Origin: Treponema sp.
Lineage (GTDB): Bacteria > Spirochaetota > Spirochaetia > Treponematales > Treponemataceae
NCBI GenBank assembly: GCA_017390125.1
Contig: JAFPCT010000205.1
Coordinates: 1-10,748 of the forward strand
Length of the DNA: 10,748 bases
Reading direction: 5' to 3'
Below the pieces are notes generated by a model. That model was not told the DNA's origin and searched no databases. It worked only from the letters and a program-made list of their open reading frames with translations. Made by a program: the position numbers and the translations under genes. Below are positions 1 to 5,832 of this stretch, in pieces. How positions within the stretch are numbered: the first letter of the stretch is position 1; every line of letters starts with the position of its first letter.

Positions 1-80
1 ACCTGAGGACCGATTCCCAGTGCGGAGATCTTGAAAAAGCCGGAGAGAAGAATGAATATGATTGCAAACCTTTTTTTCAT
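1..80 (-). CDS. Start of an exported protein, probably outer-membrane type (partial)
   Basis: Only the first 26 codons are in the window; the gene continues leftward past position 1. The visible N-terminus starts MKKRFAIIFILLSGFF and continues to SALGIGPQ, which is a textbook signal peptide: a basic start, a hydrophobic core of about 13 residues and a small-residue cleavage zone near residue 20. The GIGPQ-type mature start resembles spirochaetal beta-barrel outer-membrane proteins, but that is an inference from a few residues. I chose the ATG at 80-78. An in-frame ATG at 104-102 would add eight polar residues before the signal peptide and would lie upstream of the -10 element. A TATAAT element ends 6 nt before the chosen ATG, so the mRNA may be leaderless. 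The function cannot be assigned. Confidence 0.6.
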   Translation of the reverse strand, partial: MKKRFAIIFILLSGFFKISALGIGPQ

Positions 81-86
81 TCCTAC

Positions 87-115
87 ATTATACTTTTTTC
101 CCATTCTTGACACAA
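87..115 (-). promoter_or_regulatory. Promoter of the leftward exported-protein gene
   Basis: On the minus strand TTGTGT (115-110) and TATAAT (92-87) are separated by 17 nt. The -10 is a perfect consensus match. Only 6 nt lie between it and the ATG at 80, so the predicted start site falls at or next to the initiation codon. The -35 overlaps the plus-strand TTGACA at 107-112. Confidence 0.5.
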
Positions 116-135
116 GAATTCTATTCTGATAAGGT
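107..135 (+). promoter_or_regulatory. Probable promoter of the tyrS leader transcript
   Basis: TTGACA (107-112) is a perfect -35 match, followed after 17 nt by TAAGGT (130-135), a weak -10 that keeps the key T1, A2 and T6. The predicted start is near 142, just before the leader ATG at 144. An alternative pairing is TTCCCA (98-103) with TATTCT (122-127), spacing 18. Confidence 0.4.
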
Positions 136-143
136 AAAAATAT

Positions 144-257
144 ATGAAGCACATCTTCCTATGGGTTCAGAAAATCAATTCCTCTACGTTGGCTTACCTT
201 TACCGCCTTTGTTCTGTTTTCTGCTCATTTTCGGGAAGTCTTATGCGTTCTGCATGA
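144..257 (+). CDS. Candidate tyrS leader peptide
   Basis: This is a 37-codon ORF (ATG 144, TGA 255-257) in the untranslated region before tyrS. It begins MKHIFLWVQK and contains LAYLYRL, with tyrosine codons TAC at 195-197 and 201-203, separated by one codon. A ribosome paused at these codons would leave 230-238 free, while one reaching the stop codon would cover it; 230-238 is the segment complementary to the terminator's 5' arm. No protein homology is expected for such a peptide. Support comes only from position, tyrosine codons and RNA geometry. The promoter prediction makes it nearly leaderless. AAGG at 131-134 could act as a Shine-Dalgarno sequence only if transcription starts further upstream. 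Translation is unproven. Confidence 0.35.
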   Translation: MKHIFLWVQKINSSTLAYLYRLCSVFCSFSGSLMRSA

Positions 258-297
258 ATTGTGTTCGTTAAATATGAAACTGCAAGGTCTTCCCGAA
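230..297 (+). promoter_or_regulatory. Candidate antiterminator pairing in the tyrS leader
   Basis: TTCGGGAAG at 230-238 is perfectly complementary over 9 nt to CTTCCCGAA at 289-297. After one mismatch, three more pairs (one a G-U wobble) extend the helix to 242/285. The downstream strand covers half of the terminator's 5' arm and most of its loop, so the two structures exclude each other. This would let transcription continue into tyrS when 230-238 is free. No T-box consensus is present. Confidence 0.4.
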
Positions 298-313
298 TAG
301 GAAGACCTTTTTT
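284..313 (+). terminator. Intrinsic terminator upstream of tyrS (attenuator)
   Basis: A perfect 10-bp stem AAGGTCTTCC (284-293) / GGAAGACCTT (300-309) with a 6-nt loop is followed by a T run ending at 313. It lies after the promoter and only 16 nt before the tyrS start, so it must either be conditional or reduce tyrS expression strongly. It does not overlap the Shine-Dalgarno sequence at 319-324. Confidence 0.8.
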
Positions 314-329
314 ATTACAAGGAGTACTT

Positions 330-1562
330 ATGTCATTGTACGAAGATTTGAAATGGCGCGGACTTATCAAAGACGTTGCCGGTGATGAAAACGAGCTTAA
401 AGAAATTCTTGACGGGAACCCTTTCAGTTTTTACTGGGGTACAGATCCTACGGCAGACAGCCTTCACCTTGGTCATTATTCCTCGCTTTGTATGGCAAAG
501 CGTCTTGCAAATTCCGGCCACCATCCTGTGCTTTTGTGCGGTGGAGCTACAGGCCGCATTGGTGATCCTCGTCCGACAGCAGAACGGGAGATTATTTCTG
601 AAGAGACTGTTAACAACAACATAAACGGAATCAAAAATCAGATTGCACGTCTTGTTCCGTCGGCAGAACTTGTAGACAACTATGACTGGATGAAAGGCTA
701 CAGCTGGTTGAACTTCCTTCGTGATGTGGGCAAGTATATCAATGTAAATTACATGCTGGACAAGGATATAATCCGTCGTCGTCTTGAGACAGGCATTACT
801 TTTGCAGAATTTTCATACATGCTTATGCAGGGCTACGACTTTGTTCATCTTTTCCAGGAAAAGAACTGTATAATGCAGGTTGCCGGTTCGGATCAGTGGG
901 GAAACATTACAACTGGCGTTGATCTCATCCGTAAAATGCTGGACAAACCAGCCTATGCGTTTACAATGCCTCTTATCCTTGATTCCACAGGAAAGAAATT
1001 CGGAAAATCAGAAGGAAATGCTCTCTGGCTCAATAAGGACAAAACTTCTGCCTACGAAATCTACCAGTACCTTATCAACACTAATGATGCAAAGGTGCTT
1101 GAATACCTCAAGGTATTTACATTCCTTTCACGGGATGAAATTGAGAAGATTTATGCAGAGCAGCAGGCTGCTCCAGAAAAGCGTATTGCGCAGAAAACTC
1201 TTGCATGGGAAGTTGTAAAAGATATTCACGGCAAAGAGGAGGCTGACAATGCAGTTACTGTAAGCCAGAAGCTTTTTGCCGGTGATTTTAAGGGACTTTC
1301 TGTAAAAGATATTTTGAGCGGAATGAAAGGTGTTCCGAGCTTTAAATTTGAAAAAGAAGAGCCGGTAATCGATGTCCTTGTTAACAATAAGATTGCCCAG
1401 AGCCGGCGAGAGGCAAGGGAATTCCTTACTGCAAAGGCTGTATACGTAAACGGTGAGCCTGTTACAGATGAAAACATGGTCATCACTAAGGATATGGCCC
1501 TTGAAGGCAAGATTTTGATTTTCCGCCGCGGAAAGAAAAAGTATTTCATCGGTGAGCTGTAA
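330..1562 (+). CDS. tyrS: Tyrosyl-tRNA synthetase
   Basis: A 410-residue cytoplasmic class I aminoacyl-tRNA synthetase that charges tRNA-Tyr with tyrosine using ATP. The length is normal for the bacterial enzyme. The signature DPTADSLHLGH has its HIGH-type motif at residues 46-49. YMLMQGYDF and GSDQWGNITTG form the tyrosine-binding region, and KFGKS at 223-227 is the KMSKS-type loop. An S4-like RNA-binding domain occupies about residues 347-410 and contains NNKIAQSRREAREFL. The start at 330 is preferred over an upstream in-frame ATG at 261 because AAGGAG sits at 319-324 with 5-nt spacing, the protein then begins as the family does, and the upstream extension runs through the terminator hairpin. 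It is transcribed alone and ends at a strong terminator. The leader suggests control by tyrosine or charged tRNA-Tyr supply. Confidence 0.97.
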   Translation: MSLYEDLKWRGLIKDVAGDENELKEILDGNPFSFYWGTDPTADSLHLGHYSSLCMAKRLANSGHHPVLLCGGATGRIGDPRPTAEREIISEETVNNNINGIKNQIARLVPSAELVDNYDWMKGYSWLNFLRDVGKYINVNYMLDKDIIRRRLETGITFAEFSYMLMQGYDFVHLFQEKNCIMQVAGSDQWGNITTGVDLIRKMLDKPAYAFTMPLILDSTGKKFGKSEGNALWLNKDKTSAYEIYQYLINTNDAKVLEYLKVFTFLSRDEIEKIYAEQQAAPEKRIAQKTLAWEVVKDIHGKEEADNAVTVSQKLFAGDFKGLSVKDILSGMKGVPSFKFEKEEPVIDVLVNNKIAQSRREAREFLTAKAVYVNGEPVTDENMVITKDMALEGKILIFRRGKKKYFIGEL

Positions 1563-1567
1563 ATGAC

Positions 1568-1608
1568 AAAGCCGGATTTCAGCAGAGAGCTGCAGTCCGG
1601 CTTTTTTT
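1568..1608 (+). terminator. Terminator of tyrS
   Basis: AAAGCCGGA (1568-1576) pairs with TCCGGCTTT (1596-1604), with an inner CAGC/GCTG stem and a T run through 1608. It starts 5 nt after the tyrS stop. On the minus strand the same hairpin is followed by only a short T run, so it may also weakly terminate the convergent parB-like transcript. Confidence 0.9.
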
Positions 1609-1638
1609 ATGTCTTTTATCAGCGTGTGAGAAGTCAGC

Positions 1639-2043
1639 TTATTTTGTTTTCTTTGATAAAAGTTTTTTTATGAAGTCAATCAATTTTTTCAGCATCATGA
1701 CGAACTTTCTGAAAAGGGATGGATTCCTGAGTTTTTCCAGACGACGGTAGCCTTCAAGAAGCTCTTCTTTCGAGAACTCTTTGCGCTGGTTGTTTTCTTC
1801 AAGCTCCATTTCAAGCTCATCAATCTCGCTTACATTGCTCAGTATTACTGCGTTGATATTTGTCCAGCCAAGCTGTGCTGCTGCCTGAAGACGGCGTTCC
1901 CCCGCAATCAGCTCGTATTTTGAGTTGAGGGTAATCGGATTCAAAAGTCCGTAAGTCCTGAGGCTGTTTTTCAGGTCTTCAAGATTGCCTAAATCTTTTC
2001 TGACTCTTTTCTTTATCTTTATGTCCTTTATGTTAACAAGCAT
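1639..2043 (-). CDS. Short ParB N-terminal-domain protein without a DNA-binding domain
   Basis: A 134-residue protein resembling the N-terminal CTP-binding domain of ParB/Spo0J. GLLNPI (32-37) corresponds to the GxxxP-type first motif, ELIAGERRLQAAAQLGW carries the GERR motif at 48-51, and EENNQR at 82-87 matches the ENxQR motif. The protein stops where full-length ParB continues into its helix-turn-helix and dimerisation domains; full ParB proteins are roughly twice as long. Instead, residues about 108-134 form a lysine-rich, hydrophobic tail (FRKFVMMLKKLIDFIKKLL) that could be an amphipathic membrane- or nucleic-acid-binding helix. The start is 11 nt after the PBP stop, and AGGA overlapping that stop gives 9-nt spacing, so the two genes are probably co-transcribed. 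A role in chromosome partitioning should not be assumed. Its partner and whether it binds CTP are unknown. Confidence 0.85.
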   Translation of the reverse strand: MLVNIKDIKIKKRVRKDLGNLEDLKNSLRTYGLLNPITLNSKYELIAGERRLQAAAQLGWTNINAVILSNVSEIDELEMELEENNQRKEFSKEELLEGYRRLEKLRNPSLFRKFVMMLKKLIDFIKKLLSKKTK

Positions 2044-2054
2044 GGCACAGAATC

Positions 2055-4613
2055 CTATTCCATAAGATAGTTGTAGTCAGGCAGAGGGGTGTTTTCTTCC
2101 TTCTGCTGGATTTTTGCATTCTGGTTTTCTTTCTCCGGAGAATTTACTTCAACTCCTCTCAGGAAGTCAAGGTTAAGCTTGAGAGGTGTTTTTTCAAATG
2201 TCCTGATGCTGCGGGCTCCAGACTGGTACATCTCATTCTTAAGCCTGAAGATTCCAAGAGCAGAAGAATTTGAAGTCTTTCCGCCGTGAACCGGACATAT
2301 ATCTGTAGGCTGGGTTCCTTCCAGAATCCATTGGGTGGTAACGTGCTTGCCGCATTCAGGAGTTGCGATTTTTCCGCTTACAGAGCAGACAGTTACCTGA
2401 ATTACGCCTTCTGCTGGTTTATTGAAGTCTTTCGCAGGAAGTCCACGGTGAATCTCACGCATGTAGTCACCCCATGCAAAACCGGCAAGAGTTGCACCGG
2501 TAATCTTGAGACCAAGAGACTGTCCTGGTTTGTCAAATCCGAACCAGAATGCAGAGGTGTTGAAAGGAGTAAATCCCACTGTCCATGCGTCAGCCCAGTT
2601 CTGTGTCGTACCGGTTTTTCCTCCGGCATGAATTGTGTATTTCTGGCCTTTGTCCGTTTTGTAGTCAAACTTCCAGCTCTGTGCGCTCAAAGTACCAGGT
2701 CCGTTTACAGTGTTCTCAAGCATTTTTTCCATTACGAATGCTGTCTGGGGAGAAAGAACCTGTATTGCTTCACCCTTGGCCTTCTGTGCCTCGCGGATTT
2801 CCCGTTCAGGGTTCATGATTACGTTTCCGTTTCTGTCTTCTACTGTGCGGATTGCCATCGGTGTAATTTCCTTTCCGCTGCTGGCAATAATGCTGAATGC
2901 CCGCGCCATTTCTATCGGACGTACAGAAACAACACCAAGACCGAGAGGATAGCCCGGAATGAATGCTCTTGAAGGAAGCTCCTCTTTTGAGATTCCCAGA
3001 AGTGATACCGCACGGTTTATCGCTGCGTCAAATCCTATGCCGTCAAGTACCTTAAGTGAAGGAACGTTCATGGAACGGCAGAGCGCATACCATACTTCTA
3101 CGTCGCCTTCCCATTCACCTTTGAAGTTCAGAGGAATATAAGGCTTCCCGTCTGCTGTGTGGAATACAACCGGTGTGTCTGAAATTGGCGTTACCGGTGT
3201 GAATTTTCTTGAATTGATTGCTTCTGTGTAATAAAGAGGCTTGAATGTCGAACCAGGCTGAACACGCGCCTGAATTGCTCTTATGAACTGGTTTTCCTGA
3301 TCGAATTTGCTTCCGCCTACAAGAGCTGTTATGTAGCCGGTGTCATTTTCAATTGAGACCATGGTTCCTTCAATCGTTGTCTTTTCGCTTTCTTTCTTTG
3401 TCTCTGCGTTAGCCTTGTTGATTACGCTAATTTTAAGGCTGTCCACGCCTGTCATCATTGAGACAACGTCAAGAATCGGGTTTATCTGGTTTTTGTATGT
3501 GGCGTTGGCAATTGCCTGTGCCCGCTGCTCGCTTACCTTGATTGAAGGCAGGTTGAATACAAGGGAAAGGAGTTCTGTCATAGGAATGTATGTCGTAAAT
3601 GCCATTCCGGAGCGTGATGAATGCTCAGCCTGGTAGCGGTCATTTGCAATACGGATGTATTTTTCCATTATGCGCTGGGCATGCTCCTGATGCTTGAGGT
3701 TCAGTGTTGTGTTTACTGTAAATCCGCTTGTATATATGTTTTGGCTTCCGTAAATCATTCCGCCAAGCTCGCGGCGTACATATTCGCTGAACCATGGAGC
3801 CTTGTCGTTGCGCATAAGGTATGCAGAGGAACTTGTACGGGTGTAGTCAAAGCTGCTCCAGAAATCGTCAAAAGATTCATCTGCTGTCTCTCTTGAAATG
3901 TAGCCGGCCTTTACCATTGAGTTAAGGACGTCATGCTGTCGGTCCATCGCACGGTTCGGGTGGTCAAACGGATTGTAGAATGCCGGGTTAGAGAGCTGAA
4001 TGACAAGGATTGCTGCTTCTGCCGGCGTGATTTCCTCTGCTGAATGTCCGAAATAGTATTTTGAGGCTGCGTTTACGCCGTAAGTTCCGCCACCGAAATA
4101 GATTTTGTTCAGGTAAAGCTCAAGGATTTCATTTTTTGAAAGGTGACGCTCCATTTGTATTGCCCACCAGAGTTCCTTTATTTTTCGCATTATTGACATT
4201 TCTGTTCGGTCGCAGTAAAGGGTTCCGGCAATCTGCTGTGTCAATGTAGAACCGCCTCCAAGAGACTTTCCGGTAAGTTTTCCCACAACGGCACGCATTA
4301 CTGCCTTGAAACTGAATCCGTGGTGCTTGTAGAAAATGCGGTCCTCTCGTGTAAGGAGGGCGTCAAGCATGTGCTGAGGAAGTCTGTTAAGGCTGATAAT
4401 CTCGCGCTTTTCATCAGAAGAGAATTCTGTAATCAATTCCCCGTTTATATCGAGCAATTTTGTAGGAAGCGCTGTGTCAAAGGATGTGATATATTCTGTA
4501 TTTTTAATGTTTACGGTTTCTGAAAGTCCCAGTCCAAGAAGCGAGCCTGTAACTACGGCTGCAAGAAAAAGAATGCTGAACCAAATTAAAGTAGATTTTT
4601 TTATATTGTTCAT
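2055..4613 (-). CDS. Class A penicillin-binding protein (PBP1A-type)
   Basis: An 852-residue bifunctional enzyme that polymerises lipid II into glycan strands and cross-links the peptides, anchored in the inner membrane and acting in the periplasm. A single membrane segment lies at about residues 9-30. The GT51 domain shows REDRIFYKHHG with the catalytic Glu at about 90, GGSTLTQQ at 120-127 and EILELYLNKIYFGGGTYG near 162-179. The transpeptidase domain has PGSTFKP with nucleophile Ser455 and Lys458, SMN at 514-516 and KTGT at 666-669, so both activities look intact. A cysteine-containing C-terminal segment (about 742-777) and a polar tail follow. I chose the ATG at 4613 because the membrane segment begins directly after it. 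A longer reading back to 4745 would cross a terminator and the promoter. No Shine-Dalgarno sequence is seen; a -10-like TACTCT ends 6 nt upstream. It is followed by the parB-like gene. Confidence 0.96.
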   Translation of the reverse strand: MNNIKKSTLIWFSILFLAAVVTGSLLGLGLSETVNIKNTEYITSFDTALPTKLLDINGELITEFSSDEKREIISLNRLPQHMLDALLTREDRIFYKHHGFSFKAVMRAVVGKLTGKSLGGGSTLTQQIAGTLYCDRTEMSIMRKIKELWWAIQMERHLSKNEILELYLNKIYFGGGTYGVNAASKYYFGHSAEEITPAEAAILVIQLSNPAFYNPFDHPNRAMDRQHDVLNSMVKAGYISRETADESFDDFWSSFDYTRTSSSAYLMRNDKAPWFSEYVRRELGGMIYGSQNIYTSGFTVNTTLNLKHQEHAQRIMEKYIRIANDRYQAEHSSRSGMAFTTYIPMTELLSLVFNLPSIKVSEQRAQAIANATYKNQINPILDVVSMMTGVDSLKISVINKANAETKKESEKTTIEGTMVSIENDTGYITALVGGSKFDQENQFIRAIQARVQPGSTFKPLYYTEAINSRKFTPVTPISDTPVVFHTADGKPYIPLNFKGEWEGDVEVWYALCRSMNVPSLKVLDGIGFDAAINRAVSLLGISKEELPSRAFIPGYPLGLGVVSVRPIEMARAFSIIASSGKEITPMAIRTVEDRNGNVIMNPEREIREAQKAKGEAIQVLSPQTAFVMEKMLENTVNGPGTLSAQSWKFDYKTDKGQKYTIHAGGKTGTTQNWADAWTVGFTPFNTSAFWFGFDKPGQSLGLKITGATLAGFAWGDYMREIHRGLPAKDFNKPAEGVIQVTVCSVSGKIATPECGKHVTTQWILEGTQPTDICPVHGGKTSNSSALGIFRLKNEMYQSGARSIRTFEKTPLKLNLDFLRGVEVNSPEKENQNAKIQQKEENTPLPDYNYLME

Positions 4614-4619
4614 TCTATT

Positions 4620-4648
4620 AGAGTATGAAATTTGACCTGTTTTGTCAA
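4620..4648 (-). promoter_or_regulatory. Promoter of the PBP/parB-like operon
   Basis: On the minus strand a perfect TTGACA (4648-4643) and TACTCT (4625-4620) are separated by 17 nt, with 6 nt to the ATG. The predicted transcript starts at the initiation codon. The -35 forms one arm of an inverted repeat, TTGAC at 4632-4636 with GTCAA at 4644-4648, which could be an operator. Confidence 0.55.
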
Positions 4649-4661
4649 TTTTCTTCTTTAA

Positions 4662-4691
4662 TGTATCGTTTGATAATGTACTGTTTGATGG
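4662..4691. repeat. Imperfect 15-bp tandem direct repeat upstream of the PBP promoter
   Basis: TGTATCGTTTGATAA (4662-4676) is followed directly by TGTACTGTTTGATGG (4677-4691); 11 of 15 positions match and both contain GTTTGAT. The pair lies just upstream of the -35 element of the leftward promoter, where an activator could bind. The functional role is an inference. Confidence 0.4.
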
Positions 4692-4701
4692 CAAAAGGAG
4701 C

Positions 4702-4730
4702 AAAAAAAAGGCGCTGCATTCTGCAGCGCC
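4702..4730 (-). terminator. Terminator of the membrane protein-M23-PEGA operon
   Basis: A perfect 9-bp GC-rich stem (4710-4718 with 4722-4730) and 3-nt loop is followed on the minus strand by eight T residues (4709-4702). It lies about 100 nt after the PEGA-gene stop and just upstream of the PBP promoter, so it separates the two leftward operons. Confidence 0.88.
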
Positions 4731-4737
4731 ATGCCCA

Positions 4738-4803
4738 TCAGGCAACCGGGGAGCACGGGTGGGAGGGGAAAATGCCCCCGGTATTATTATTATCGCCCTC
4801 CAT
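4738..4803 (-). other. GC-rich structured segment with a 21-codon ORF
   Basis: Between the PEGA-gene stop and its terminator is a stretch much richer in G and C than its surroundings. Read leftward it contains ATG (4803) to TGA (4738), 21 codons, starting MEGDNNNTGG and ending HPCSPVA, with no convincing Shine-Dalgarno sequence. As RNA it can fold in competing ways: ACCGGGG with CCCCGGT, or GGAGGG with CCCTCC. It may be the 3' part of an untranslated region, a small RNA ending at the 4702-4730 hairpin, or a copy of a dispersed repeat. I see no evidence that the peptide is made. Confidence 0.35.
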
Positions 4804-4828
4804 ACGAAAAATCTTTAGCGTTTTTTTA

Positions 4829-5809
4829 TTATTCTTCTGTTATTTCCATGTCTACGACTAAATTCACACTATAGGTTTTGCCTTTCATGATGTTCAGCGT
4901 GCGTATCATTTCATAACCGCCAAGAAGACAGCGTATCGTGTGCTCTCCTTCAGTAACTGTCAGTTCTTTTCCTGAAGCTGATACAGGGGTTGAATCAAGG
5001 AAGAGCTGGGCGGTCTGAGGAGCGGTTATTTTCAGCACCGGTTCGTTGCTTCTGAGCGTAAGGTTCACTTCTGTGGTTTTTGCCTGCTCAATTACAATGG
5101 ATCGGAATTCATTCCTGAATTCTGTGTTCTGAACCGAAAGGTTGTGAACTCCGGGCTCAAGATAAATCCTGTCATTTTTGAGAACCACAGGCTTGTCGTC
5201 TATGTATATTTCCGACGGAACTTTTTCTGAGTTTGAGTCCCTTATGGAAAGGACCAGCTCTCCAAGATTTTTAAGGACTGGTTTTACAGTGACGGAAAGC
5301 TCCGCCTTGTATGTCTCATCCGGCACACCTTTCATTGCAGGCTGGAAACGGAAGAAGGTAAAGCCTCTGTCAGCTGCCGGGAGTATGTTTATTTTTGTAA
5401 CGTATGAGCTGTTTTTTATTGAATTTTCTTCCTCAAGGGGAATCTGCAGGATCCAGTTCAATTGCTGTGGAAGGGGAGTGACGTAAATTTTTTTGCCCTC
5501 ATAGTCAATCTGTCCGGATTCAGGACGGGGACTTATTCCGTCGTATATTGAAAATGCTACGCAGTCACGCCATTCGCTGACGATTTTAGGAATCTGAATT
5601 TTAAGTTCTATTCCCTCAATGTAAGTCCTGTCCTTCGGAAGAAATACTGCGATTCCGTCATTTATTCCGGTTCTTACAGTTGATTCCGAAGCTGTGTCGT
5701 TGCCGAGATTTACAACGCTGGTTTTCCGTATGCGGAAGGTTTCGGCTGAAGCGGTAAGAATGAACGAGGTGAACAGTAATGCGAAAAGAAGTGTTTTTCT
5801 CTCTGTCAT
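4829..5809 (-). CDS. Exported protein with two PEGA-like repeats
   Basis: A 326-residue predicted periplasmic or surface protein. A signal peptide covers about residues 1-22 (hydrophobic core LLFALLFTSFIL, cleavage near ASA|ETF). Residues about 25-180 are beta-rich without a recognised motif. Two PEGA-like modules follow, about 183-251 and 257-319. Each has an IYIDD/LFLDS strand with a small P-V turn, an EPG/EGEH turn, and a final hydrophobic strand. PEGA domains occur in bacterial envelope proteins and are generally thought to bind other proteins or surface polymers; the ligand here is unknown. The start at 5809 is chosen because AAGGAA (5820-5815) sits 5 nt upstream. An in-frame ATG at 5827 lacks a ribosome site and would put six polar residues ahead of the signal peptide. 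It follows the M23 gene closely, implying a joint envelope role. Confidence 0.85.
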   Translation of the reverse strand: MTERKTLLFALLFTSFILTASAETFRIRKTSVVNLGNDTASESTVRTGINDGIAVFLPKDRTYIEGIELKIQIPKIVSEWRDCVAFSIYDGISPRPESGQIDYEGKKIYVTPLPQQLNWILQIPLEEENSIKNSSYVTKINILPAADRGFTFFRFQPAMKGVPDETYKAELSVTVKPVLKNLGELVLSIRDSNSEKVPSEIYIDDKPVVLKNDRIYLEPGVHNLSVQNTEFRNEFRSIVIEQAKTTEVNLTLRSNEPVLKITAPQTAQLFLDSTPVSASGKELTVTEGEHTIRCLLGGYEMIRTLNIMKGKTYSVNLVVDMEITEE

Positions 5810-5832
5810 TTGACTTCCTTTTTTCATTCGTT

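Noticed and set aside
261..329. Upstream start giving TyrS 23 extra residues
   Set aside because: The extension reads through the terminator hairpin, while the ATG at 330 has AAGGAG at ideal spacing and matches the family N-terminus.
120..330. T-box riboswitch upstream of tyrS
   Set aside because: The conserved T-box sequence (AGGGTGGNACCGCG-like) and the long specifier stem are absent. The leader fits peptide-mediated attenuation better.
2286..2972. Long plus-strand open frame (228 codons) opposite the PBP gene
   Set aside because: It lies wholly antisense to the conserved transpeptidase domain, has no ribosome site or family motif, and is cysteine- and arginine-rich in the way shadow frames are.
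4614..4745. N-terminal extension of the PBP by 44 residues
   Set aside because: It would be encoded by a terminator hairpin and the promoter, and would place a low-complexity stretch before the membrane anchor.
5810..5827. Earlier ATG of the PEGA-repeat protein at 5827
   Set aside because: It has no ribosome site. The AAGGAA lying inside the extension is ideally placed for the ATG at 5809, where the signal peptide begins.
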